Positions 1 to 10,418 of a stretch of DNA of 64,000 nucleotides are shown one piece after another. The stretch comes from Polytrichum commune. Lineage: Eukaryota; Streptophyta; Polytrichopsida; Polytrichales; Polytrichaceae. Position 1 is the stretch's first letter. Every line of letters begins with the position of its first letter. Location: assembly GCA_950295325.1 (NCBI GenBank), contig OX485807.1, positions 36,546,440 through 36,610,439 of the forward strand. The letters are read 5' to 3'. The notes below the pieces were generated by a model. The model made no database searches. It was not told the DNA's origin and saw nothing but the letters and a program-made list of their open reading frames with translations. Position numbers and translations under genes: made by a program.

Positions 1-1287
1 GTGCCCTCTTGCACTTTACCTATTCCTTATTGTCGGGGAGGTGCTCACACACATAAAAAAAAAACAGTCGCTGAAGGGAGACTGAAGGGGATTTCATTAC
101 CAGGTGGAAACAAACAACAAAGCATCTCACAATACGCAGGCAATTCATCGTTTATGATTAGAAGGGAGAAATGATATGTTGATGAGCTGGTGCGCATACT
201 TAAAGTCTTCAACGTGGCCTTTGGCATGGAGATTAATTGGGAGAAGTCATGCGCATACTGGTTCGATAAATACACTCACAAACCGGAATGACTTAATGGA
301 TACAATTTTCAATGGGCAAAGGACGGAGACCTCTCAAAATTACTAGGTACCCCCTTTGGGTTGAACCTGAATATACAGGATGTGGACAAATTTCTTTACA
401 AAAAAATCGCTAAGAAATTAGATTACTGTAGTACCATGAAACTCTCACTAGCAGGGAGAGCAGTAATATGTAATCAAGTGTTACTCTCTACTCTTTGGTT
501 CTTTATTGCGGTGTGGGGTGGATCAAACAAGATCTTAAGTAAATTTAGAGTGCAGTCCATAACTACCTATGGTTTGGAAAGGAGCAACTTACCCGCACTA
601 GAGTAAGCTGGAGAGTATGTTGTCTAAAGAAAAAACAAGGTGGGCTAGGTCTAGTAGACCCATATGCAACCAAGACTAGCTTCCTTTGTAAGTGGATAGT
701 AAAAGCAATGGAGCCGGGTGAATCTAACCTCCAAATTATGCTTAGGTATAAATTGGCGAGGTTCAACCCGCATAAAGGACGTAGCTGGGGAGTTAGTCTG
801 GATTGGTTTACTAGCAAACTTCACCAAGGATCCCCGGGATCTAAGATTTGGGGCCACAAAAGCAAAGCATGAAAGGTTATGGTTAAAGGGGTTTACCAAA
901 TCCCGCCACGAACATGGATGGAATTACTACATTCTAACATTTGGTGGTCGGACGGGGTGGAACTTCTTAATAAGGGTTTTGCCTACGCTAAAGGCCTCCA
1001 CCTCTACCGCAAAGGAATCCGATATGTTGATGACATTTGGGACAGTACACAACATAACTTTCTTACATGGGAGAGGGCACAAGAGAAATTCAACCTTACT
1101 AACACGGAGCTAGGAGATTGGGAAGAGGTAATTAGTAAGATTTCCAGACAATGGCTTGGGTTTTACGTGGGTGAGGTAGAAGACCCGGCGTTTGTATTTA
1201 GATGCGACACGGAATTTTCACCCGAATGTTTTCAATGGTATAATCTTACGTTGCCCGTTCCAATCCAATGTTTTGCAATTGGCACCC
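1..1287 (+). pseudogene. L1-type LINE, reverse transcriptase C-terminal part (degenerate)
   Basis: This is the C-terminal half of a plant non-LTR reverse transcriptase, cut by the window start. Conceptual translation across several frames gives an RT active-site block near 130-145 in which the expected YADD reads YAGN. Next come the block INWEKS (around 235-250), the RT thumb/connection motif LSLAGRAVICNQVLL (430-490), and a downstream region with WLGFYVGEVEDPAFVF (about 1155-1200). In-frame stops occur just after the active site (about 170) and near 290, and frameshifts follow after 580. The frame at 1287 continues exactly into 2852, so the zinc-finger tail at 2852-4037 belongs to the same copy. 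The catalytic aspartates are lost and there are several stops, so this is a dead element. Family assignment to plant L1-type LINEs rests on the thumb motif and the zf-RVT tail. Confidence 0.85.
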
Positions 1288-2846
1288 TGTGAGGCCAAAC
1301 CCACCACCCTTAAGCGTCCTAGTCCGGGTGATGTTTTTGAGAATCACATGTATTCTACTAAAACTTGTAGTAGTATGAAATGTAACTTCCGTATCCGGGG
1401 ACACCCACCTTGTTTAAAGTCATGATGCTTTATTAATGCTAGACTCATGAATAGATGTAGCGTGGGCCTTCTCAAGAGTCCAACCCGCGGCCATAGCTAC
1501 ACATGCCCTTAAGGACATTCCTCTCGCCTCTTTAGTCTCGATTTTCCTTGTCTCAACATTGCGAGAATCCTTCACACTTTCCATCAACTCGTGTACTCAG
1601 TTTATTTCCTAGTGTGGGTACAAGCGTTAAAAAAACGCTATTCTCTATTTTCACAATCCTCACTTCGTGTTCTACTATCTTGCTAACGACTATTTATCTA
1701 AAGTAACATTAAGTAACAACTCAATCAACTAACTACCATTTAGTCCGACATAGCACTACGGCTTTCCCCCTTAATTATCTACCCAAGTCACTAAAGGCCT
1801 AGCATTAAGCCTTGAATCTGCCTCACTAAGTCCCCTTACAAGTGTCGGCCGACTAAACTTATTAACCGGCAGCCCAAACAGTAGCTGCAGCTGCTCCCAC
1901 AATGTAACCAGCAGCCCAACAGTAGCAACCAGCAGCCCACAGTAGTAACCAGCAACCCAACAATAGTAACCAACAGCCCCACAGTAGCTGCAACTGCTTC
2001 CACAATGCAACCAGCAGCCCAACAGTAACAACCAGCAGCCCCATAGTAGTTGCAGCTGCTTCCACAATGTAACCAACAGCCCAACAGTAGCTGCAACTGC
2101 CTCCACAATGTAACCAGCAGCCCAACAGTAGCAACCAACAAGCCCACAATAGCTGTAGCTGCTTCCACAATATAACCAGCAGCCCAACCCGGCAGTTGCC
2201 TAATAGCCTTGCAACCTTAATAATCTAATTCTCTGGCTCCTTCTAATCAATTCTATATTTTAAACTACCCCTAATCCAATCTATCCTCTAAGTTCTCCTA
2301 CTCAAATCTATTCTCTAATTTCCCCCTAATCAAATCTATTCTCTAACACACTACACCACACACACACTCCCACATACACTCTCACACCCACACCTCTAAG
2401 AGGGAGGGAGAGAATGAGAGAGAGAATGATTTTGAAGAAGAGAGGAAGAAAAGGTAAAGAGAGGGAACTTAAGGAGAAGAGAGGATAAGGGAGGAAGAGG
2501 AGAGAAAGGGCATCCAATCACAACCCCTTAAACCTTCTCCCCCTTAGTAGGACCTCATCCTCTCCGCTAACCCTTCAACCCTTAAACCAACAAGAACACA
2601 TTCTAATTCAAACAATTAAATCAAAGGCACTTTCCCTTGCCTCATCAAGCACTACACCTCTAATCAAAACACTCCCTAATGTCACTAAGCTTCTAATTCA
2701 CCACACAAAATGGCTTAAGGCCTAAACATAATTCCACACCAAGCCTCACTCTTTTTATACTTTTGATTGTTTCAATAACACTCCAATTGCACTTCTAATT
2801 GAATTCTAAACATAAAACAAATATAAGCACTCATTTTGGGCTCATA
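1288..2846. mobile_element. Solo LTR inserted in the LINE
   Basis: A 1,559-bp block starts TGTGAG and ends CTCATA, giving a 6-bp inverted terminus with one mismatch (CTCACA would be canonical). It is flanked by a perfect 5-bp direct repeat, CACCC, at 1283-1287 and 2847-2851. Removing the block plus one CACCC joins the LINE codons for AIGT to HSRCQREWEHP without a frame break. The 5-bp target duplication, TG start and lack of internal gag/pol support a solo LTR of an LTR retrotransposon. It contains a minisatellite (1865-2190), a CA/GA-rich stretch (2350-2510) and no credible ORF. Polarity is not determined. The terminal CA to TA change suggests some age. Confidence 0.78.
1865..2190. repeat. 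Minisatellite of about 21/42-bp units inside the solo LTR
   Basis: A basic unit close to ACCAGCAGCCCAACAGTAGC repeats with variants. Some copies are expanded to about 42 bp by insertion of a TGCAACTGCTTCCACAATG-like segment. The unit gives long overlapping cysteine/tryptophan-rich open frames on the minus strand in all three phases, which is an effect of the repeat and not evidence of a gene. Confidence 0.85.
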
Positions 2847-2851
2847 CACCC

Positions 2852-4037
2852 ACTCACGTTGCCAAAGGGAATGGGAACACCCAGTGGGGGAGTTGGCGGG
2901 CTTCTTTCATAAGGTCAAAATTACTCATACTAATAGAGGCCTCAAAAAGGAAGAGGTAAGAGAAGAAATTATTTTCTTCTACGGCAAGATGGCCTCCCTT
3001 GGCTGGGATCCGGACCGGTGGTGATGGATTGACGAAGGGAGGTTTCTTGACTACAACACTAAGGATGGCCGCAATGCCATCATTAATAGGAATCCAAGAA
3101 CCACTCGCGTGGCAGACAAATGGCAAGGCTACCTTCCAGGCAACTATAGGTTCTACTAGTCACAAGTATGGGATTCACTCAGGTTTGGAAAAGAAGTCGC
3201 GTTTATGTGGTCAATTTGGCACAAAGCGGGTGGTTAATGAGTGGAGGGCCCGCATTGCACCGGTATCAATTTCTAAACAATGCATTTTTTGCCTCCTTAA
3301 TACGAGCGAGTTGGTTAAACATAAGTTTTGGCATTGCATCCAAGTCAGAAGGGCATGGAGATGGGCCACGTTCATCATGCATGAACTTTGTGGCATTAGA
3401 ACATGTAACTATGACTGCTTCAACTGGAAGCAAACTTTGTTTGGAGAAAGGATTCCTAACAAATACGGCAAGATGATCAAAGTTTGGCATCTCCTCAGAG
3501 GCATTACACTTTGGACCATCTGGATTGAGTGTAATTACAAAGTGTTCAACCACGAACATTGGCATGAATCTAAAGTTAAGCAATGGATTTGGGACGAGTT
3601 GATCATTTATGCCAAGGTGGCTTGGAAAAGAGTGCTTGAACAATTAAGATTAGCAACTTCTCGGCGATGGCTATGCTACAAGGCTTTGACAAGACGTGGG
3701 GTGCTAGGAGCGTCCTTTGTAGGAGACATAATTTGCACATTGAGTGGAATTGGAAGAGAAGGATTAGATAGCTAGGTTGTTAAGCCCGCTTGTGGGCCTT
3801 GTCACGGTGTTTTGGGGGATGTCCTTGGCCGGTGGGGTGGGTGTGGTCCTTGGCTTGGTGATGTCGGTGGGTTGTCCATGGTGGTGAGTGGTTGGTTGTC
3901 TTTTGTAACGTGGTGGTGTCTTGCGCCCAAGGGGCCCTGCCTCCCCTCGGTGAGGGCACGTTCTTTTCTTGGTTTTAATTCATTCTGGCATTGGCCGCGT
4001 TGGCCTTCTATCTATAAATAAATATAATTTAAAAAAA
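2852..4037 (+). pseudogene. L1-type LINE, zf-RVT domain and 3' end
   Basis: This is the downstream part of the LINE interrupted by the solo LTR. It encodes WEHPVGELAGFF (about 2870), then WDPDRW, and a zinc-binding tail with C-x2-C and a downstream H-x4-C type pattern (CIFC at 3281-3292, HKFWHC ending about 3337). This is followed by WHLLRGITLWTIWIECN (about 3480-3535), which is the zf-RVT region that closes plant L1-type ORF2 proteins. A stop at about 3022, another near 3158 and frame changes break it. The untranslated tail ends in an A-rich stretch (4012-4037), as expected for target-primed reverse transcription. The 5' target duplication lies outside the window. Confidence 0.85.
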
Positions 4038-4756
4038 GGTCATGAAAACAATTAAATGATACCATCTCAACCCTTCTCATGTCATATGTTAACATGGTAG
4101 TGATCCTAAACATACTGCAAAATAGTCAAGCAATGGTTGTCAATGCAAAATTTTGATGTGTTTTCTTGTCTCTCTCAATCACTTGACCTAAATCCAATGT
4201 GAACATGTGTGGGCATGGAAATGAAATGAATGTCCAATACCAACCAAAGGAATCTTCAATTATAGTAGTGTGTGCAAGTTGCTTTCCATTTCATCATTCT
4301 TGAGCAATGTCCAAAGACTTTCATCATAGTATGCCCAATTGTATCCCAAATGTTTTAGCTTCTAAAGGAGGTTAAACAACTTATTGAAATATAGGTAGAT
4401 GTAGGTTACAAACTAAGTCAATGTTTATAGTTTTCTCTCAAATCATTGTTTCTCCATGTGTAGTTTTTGCAATAGACATGAGACTTTAAAAATGATCTAC
4501 TATGACTGTTCACTTACATAAGTGAAGGTTTGTATATTCTCATTTTTATTTGCTTGTCAATGTTGTCATTGTGTGTGAAAATTGATGTCGTGAGTCACTG
4601 ACTCAATTTTGAAAGTTAGTGTAGTTAATACCAAACCTTCCAAATTCTTATTCAAGAATTCATAGTGAACCCTATCATAACGCAATCTCTTTTATTCATG
4701 CTAGCAATAGTGGGAATTTTAAAATTTAGGCTAAGGCTTACTTGGCCCCACCTTGC
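4038..4756. other. Intergenic, no gene seen
   Basis: AT-rich sequence without a convincing coding region or repeat structure on either strand. Short open frames here have no recognisable motif. Confidence 0.6.
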
Positions 4757-5352
4757 CCTCTTAGTGGGACTAGATATCATGCTACCGTGTGTGGGCCCCG
4801 CTTGCCAAACCATGACCCCATCCTATTCGAATTCTTGGATCCCAAGTGAAAACTAATGCATGCCCTGCCCGACTTCAAAAAAACAATATCCCTTGCATTC
4901 TTGAAGAATTAATTATGATATAAGAACTAATTAAATCTAAATGATTTCAAGTAAGCAGATTTTAGATGTACTTAGGCTTAATTACTTTGATTAGCATATT
5001 TTTTGATATAATTAGGCTTAGTTAGGTTCATTACGTTCAATTAGGCTTTATACACTTAATTATATTTAATCATACTAAATTAGTTTGAATGTGTATGAAT
5101 ATATTAGTGTAAGCAGAAGGGATAAACTAATATATTATAAAATTGATAAACTAAACATAGAAAAATAATATAAGCACATCAAATCTCATATCATAATTAA
5201 TTCTTCAAGAATGCAAGGGCAATTTTCTCTTGAGGTCAAGTGGGGCGGGCATCAATTTTTGGTCGAGTTCCAAAAAAATCGAAAAAGATGGGGTCATGGC
5301 TTGGCAGAGCAGGGCCCATGCAATTTGGCATGACCTCTAGCCCCAACCTCTT
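4757..5352. mobile_element. Foldback element with arms of about 160-180 bp
   Basis: The left arm (about 4757-4922) and right arm (about 5178-5352) are inverted copies. Shared blocks, read from outside in, are the CCATGACCCCATC segment, the ATGCCCGCCC-like segment, and a nearly perfect inner block of over 30 bp that includes CCCTTGCATTCTTGAAGAAT. The core (4925-5175) is very AT-rich with repeated TTAGGCTTA-type motifs. There is no coding capacity, so it is a non-autonomous foldback or MITE. I could not fix a target duplication, so the superfamily is open. Confidence 0.75.
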
Positions 5353-6000
5353 TGTTCCCTCTTAATACACAATCTTCTTCTATGGGAGACTCTTAATCAT
5401 ATCACATCTCTTCCTTGTCACCCTTTATTTAGCTTCTTACTTAACATTTAACCAAGAGATGAGGTGGATGTCCAAGTTAGCTAAAGGTGCATGCAAAGTC
5501 CTTCAAGGAATAGCTTGAGAAGTTAACCATGTTTAAACCTTCAATTGTCTTCAAGCTACCTTAGAAAAGTAACCCTTCACTACAATCGCTATGGGTTGGC
5601 AACCCTTATGTTGGTTTTGTTTCCTAACACCTATTGAAGGGGTAATAATAAACTTACATGCCCCACTATAGGTTGGTTGCTAATTTATCCCAATTCAAGC
5701 TCACTACACCTCTTATGATATTTAGTGTCACATGCGTAATAGTGTCACTTACCCTAAGATTGAGGCGTATGCTAGGTTTCATTGACGATAGACAATTTCA
5801 CATAAGTGTCATTTCATGTCACTTGGTGTTCAAGTGCGCTTACTAATATCTTGGCATGAGTTTGTTCAATAGTGTTATGACTATGTTACACAATGGTCTA
5901 CAAGTTGAGTAAAGTGTACACAAATGACACTTGCCATTAGGATACTCAAGAATATCTTCCTCTTGCATGCTAAAATGTAAACACATGACACTTGCCATTC
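5353..6000. other. Intergenic, no gene seen
   Basis: No coding signal or obvious repeat. It separates the foldback element from the first copy of the large direct repeat. Confidence 0.55.
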
Positions 6001-6839
6001 GTGGATGAAAAAATTACATGTATTCCTACATGGCATAATATGGATAATATTTCATGATATGTTGAAGTTTGTGTTAGGCCCATCTCCCCAAGAGATGGGC
6101 TTGATGCAAATTTCAACAAACCGTGTCATTTAAAACAAATGATACGGCCCTTGGAGGAGAGTCATGGATTTAGAGAATACACCTCGAATTGATAAAGAAA
6201 ATCTGGAAGATGTCAACATGAAATCGGTAGGACTATAAAACACCATGTTCTTGACCAATTATGTCTAGAAAACTCTCCAAACATTAGAGTTATTCATAAA
6301 GTCGCTCAAAGAGGGATGACACAATGGGTTTCATCATTCTTTGAGAAAACTTCCTATTAAGAGCCCATTAGCCTATTGTGTATCGGAACCTATTATGGAA
6401 GTTGGGTGAAACTTTTCAGACCTCCTCTTTCCACCCCTCAAACAAAATTGAGAGAATCTTAAAATCTAAAGTAGGGTATATGCATAGAACCCGTTGTCCT
6501 CAATTGCATATCAACCTATGCTCGGTCAACCCATCCTAGTAGGACAAGCTTAAAAGCCGGTTTTAAAAATCCCGACACCACTCTATCTGTAGGATAATTT
6601 AAGCATTATTAAAACCTGGCTGACTTTTGTATCAATTCACATAAACTCAAGGTTTGGGACTAAACCTTTGGTTTTATCAGCTTTACTTTACAAAAATAAG
6701 TCTAGCTCTATGGCGTGAGGCACTTGGTACGGGAGATGTAACCTAGTGGTGAGAGTCAACCGTGCACCTAAGCGTAAATGGGCAGGTCATCTTCCCTCCT
6801 CCAAAGGCCACTTGTCACCACTGTGGCCTACCATGTGCT

Positions 6840-6895
6840 GATTAGAGTATTGCAATACTCTAATCAGTATTGCAAAAGACAATTGTCTTTTGCAA
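6840..6895. repeat. Two adjacent perfect 26-bp palindromes
   Basis: Palindrome 1 (6840-6865) has half-site GATTAGAGTATTG followed by its exact reverse complement. After AGTA, palindrome 2 (6870-6895) has half-site TTGCAAAAGACAA followed by its exact reverse complement. The sister copy near 27775 reads straight through GATTAGAGTGTTG and TCTTTTGCAA without the inverted middle, so the inverted part was gained in copy 1 or lost in copy 2. Confidence 0.9.
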
Positions 6896-7304
6896 ACCAA
6901 ACATTGCAAAGTTGGTCAAGACCTCAGTATTTCCAATTTTAGTTGGCCTTTATGATGGTGGACTATATGGCTAGGGTTAGAGACCCATCTCTTTGATCTC
7001 ACTAACTTAGTAGGAAAGGGGAGTCAGCACAACAGCTTCGAATGACAGCGTCCTGAACACAATCATGGCGCATGACTGGATAGGGTGTGAGCATGGGCTG
7101 GGAGTCATGAAAATGACACCAATATATATATATATATATTTGTTTATTTATTTTAATTTTCTGATAGGTGGTTGTCGCTAACCGATTTGAGAGTTATAAT
7201 GATATGTGACTACACCTACTAGTGAGCGCATGTACAACAAAAGAACAATTTGCTCATGCTGCACTTCGAACCCGACCTCAACCACAGTATTACCTCCCCC
7301 CAAA

Positions 7305-7500
7305 AATCAGTGCGTGTTACTATTCAGAGTTACTCACTGCTATAATTGCTCAATGAGAATGTAATATTCTACCAAAGAAAGTCATTTATGTTCTGTAACA
7401 TTCAAACAACCTATTGAATATTTGTAAGTATAAAATGAACTCTTGACTAAGATGCTATTGCACCGCGTAACTCCGAATAATAACACGCACCAATTGGGAT
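7305..7500. repeat. TIR-bearing repeat (MITE-like), member in repeat copy 1
   Basis: The left end contains CGTGTTACTATTCAGAGTTA and the right end its near reverse complement, GTAACTCCGAATAATAACAC. Between them lie AATGAGAATGTAATATTCTA and a GTCATTTATGTTCTGTAA block. The same ends occur at 28265-28460, 43176-43474 and 60211-60805, so this is a dispersed MITE-like family. Confidence 0.65.
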
Positions 7501-10041
7501 ACTCAATGTAGTGAAAAGTTGAGAAAGTTGATTACAAGCCTTGACTACAAAGGTTAATTATGTTGATATGTGCGAAATACAGTACCTACTATAACTCATA
7601 TTGGAGTCTCTATACAAATTAATGAAGAAAGTTATACATCTTTGTAATCTATTTTTCACCCAAGGTCAGCAGATGGGTGAAGAGACGACCTAATCGCAAA
7701 GGCAACCTAATTGCACACACCAATGCAATGAACGCGGGGAACCAACCACAACTAAAAGTGATGGTGGGTGTCTAGCCCTAGCATGAAGTAGACTATTCAT
7801 AAAATTTGGAGTTGCATAGTGCCATAGGGTTTGTATGAGGATGTGTTTTTTCACAAGTATAAGACGAATACATAATATGCACTTTATAAAGCAAATATAA
7901 CTTTTATAGTTAAGACTACATTCTTTGTAAGAAGGCACAGTAGTATTGTGTAACACCAAATGACAACCCACACTAATTGATTTACAATGATGTTGTGGTG
8001 CAGTTGCTACACTAAATATTGTATTTAGTGTCATATGGTAATTTATGTCGTTGTGGTAACTTTTCACAGTGGTCCTTCTTATGGATAAGTTTACAAGTAC
8101 TATATATCATCTCAACCAACTTCTAGTTCATCAAAATGGCAATTGTCAAAACAAAGTATGGTATATTCTACAGCTTAGCTTTTCCCACTCTAAGGGAGAA
8201 TCTCTTAAGTGATCGGTATGGACGCCTCTACCTTTTGGACATGCATCTCAACATGGTAGATTATTGACTTGAACTCACTACATAATTCAGCAAGTGTCAA
8301 GGCAAATGTGGTCAAGCACAATGAGTGAAGTTGTGTGATGGTTTTTTTTTGGAAGGCGTGAAACCCATGGTCCCCCCACTACTTCCTTTGCATTTACATT
8401 AATTTTATGGGTGCTATTGTGCCATTATTGTAATTGCTTTGATGACGAAGCTTTGGAAGGAACATGATGTCAACGAGGACATCAATGTGGACCTTGGAAA
8501 GTGGATTATGGCCTCCTTGTCAACATGTTAGTGATTAGGTACATCATTGGAAGGCCATGCATATATATGCTATTATTGTGGAGGGTTAATTTCATCATGC
8601 TTTACCACAACCTAAATGGTATGATGCTAGGTTAGACCCACCTATCACGGTTTGATGAAAAGAAAAGATTAATTAAGATATACCATATGACACAACTACA
8701 TGAACCCATCTTGTCATGGTTTGAAAAGAGAATAACGTTATGTAAAGAGAAGAAAACAATATACACCATTGGACAAAATGTGCAAAAAGTTGAACAAACA
8801 TCATATCAAAGTATATTGATCATGTGCGGGGTTCTTTTATTGTGTGGGAGAAGGGCGGGGGGGAGGTCATTTGATAAGAAAACCCCAGAATATGGATAAT
8901 ACTGGGCTATAATTACTATGTTAGTATGGAGAGAAAGAATTCTAACTTCTACGGATTCAATGGCTCGAGAAATTGCAGCATGTAGTTAACTATGAATGAG
9001 AAATGGCATTAAAGTAACCAATCCCACACTTGAGAAAATTGGTCTTGCATCTGTTACGGCCACTGCGATGCAATATGCACTTGAATTTTGCCTCGTGAGT
9101 AGATTCTCATTCTCATGCAATACATTGCCTATAAAGATCTATGTAAAGAGAACTAGTCCTCAAAGGTATTGAAGCCCACTTTAGATAAACAAATCAATGT
9201 GCATAAGGTTAGTGCACCTAACTCAATTTGTGACATATTATAAACACTCAAAGGAAGGGTGTAGTGGACACAAACCATATGTTAAATGATTCAAAGAAAA
9301 CCAAGTGGAGGCATAACATGACCTATGTGCACACATGGCAAGTCCATCATGACATAAATAACTAAGTGACGGCTCCAACACATGTAACAACGCAATTTAT
9401 CAATTTGCCAATTCTACTTCAATTAACTATATATAAGACATTGGAAGCAAGCATGACATGTAACTTATAATCCCACATTCTCACACTCATCAATTGCTAA
9501 GCAAGATCATATAGGTTATTTAAGAAGCACATCATTCCATGCCAAAGATGGGACATGACCAAGATGGGTAGCACAAATGAATGCCCTTATGTGACCATAA
9601 TGGGTCATGGGATGTTTTGGCTTTGAAAGTACATATGAAATTGAGAATTGATTCAAATATTTTGAGTTCCATGGCTTCCAAATCCACTCTAAGTTCCTAA
9701 TCCAACAAGATAACCAACATTCAAATTGGATCTAAGTACACAAACTCGCCAAAGTGTCCACAATAGGTGCAAAAGCAAGAGAGAAATTCTTCAACGAGCC
9801 TATACAGTGTATTATCCTCCATTTGCGCCCTTGCAAATCAACCGAAAGGTAGGCCATTTATGGTGAACACACCGAGAGACAAGCTTTCCAACTGGTAAAA
9901 TAAAATAAAAAATAAAATAAAAAATAAAAAATCAATTTGAATAGGCAAAGAATGGTCACATTCAAAGGTCAATTGTTCAATAAACACTCTTTAAAAAACA
10001 CACTATTGTCTCATCACAAACAGCTTTGCATGACAGTCAAA

Positions 10042-10281
10042 TTATGACAACTCCCAATACAAACATAACAGAGAGAAACAAGACATAGTCCCAACTATAG
10101 AACTTTCTACAGTTTCCATTTGTATTTGCAGTATCAATTCCTGTTCTTCATCTTGAAAGGTGACATCAAACTCATGTCCCGAAACTGTAGAAAATGTCAC
10201 TTGTTTGAGTACACCAACACCATCCCACCAGAGTACCTCCATTCTCCAGTAGGCAGAAGATCTCACAGTATGTAATGTCAA
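10042..10281 (-). pseudogene. 79-codon open frame kept in both large-repeat copies
   Basis: The minus-strand frame contains YWRMEVLWWDGVGVLKQV and GHEFDVTFQDEEQELILQIQ. The counterpart at 32631-32870 keeps the same length and frame with substitutions such as M to L, V to I and E to D, plus some radical ones (F to D, S to W). I do not recognise the family. The composition looks protein-like, so it may be a captured exon, but no start context, splice sites or continuing exons were found. It may equally be chance. Confidence 0.25.
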
Positions 10282-10418
10282 TGTGTGATATCAATCAGTG
10301 AGTTGCAAGTGAAGTGAACCGAAAAACTTGAATCAGCATCCATTCTTATCCATTTGAGTTCATCGCCTCTGTCCAGAATCTAGGTGTTGTCTAGATGGTA
10401 CTGCTGGGCAGAGCTGTG

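Larger units (their letters stand above)
6001..10325 (+). repeat. Large direct repeat, copy 1 (about 4.3 kb)
   Basis: Matches 26823-32916 in the same orientation almost end to end. Examples are the block GAAGATGTCAACATGAAATC (6207; 27031), the block around 8460-8640 (31110-31290) and the block around 10040-10280 (32630-32870). Differences scattered along the length amount by eye to roughly one in ten bases. Copy 1 lacks three insertions found in copy 2 and itself carries the twin palindrome at 6840-6895. No gene is recognised inside. It could be a segmental duplication or two members of a dispersed, non-autonomous repeat family. Confidence 0.85.

Noticed and set aside
1771-2187. Cys/Trp/Gly-rich open frames on the minus strand
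   Set aside because: All three phases are open because of the minisatellite in the solo LTR; no start context or domain.
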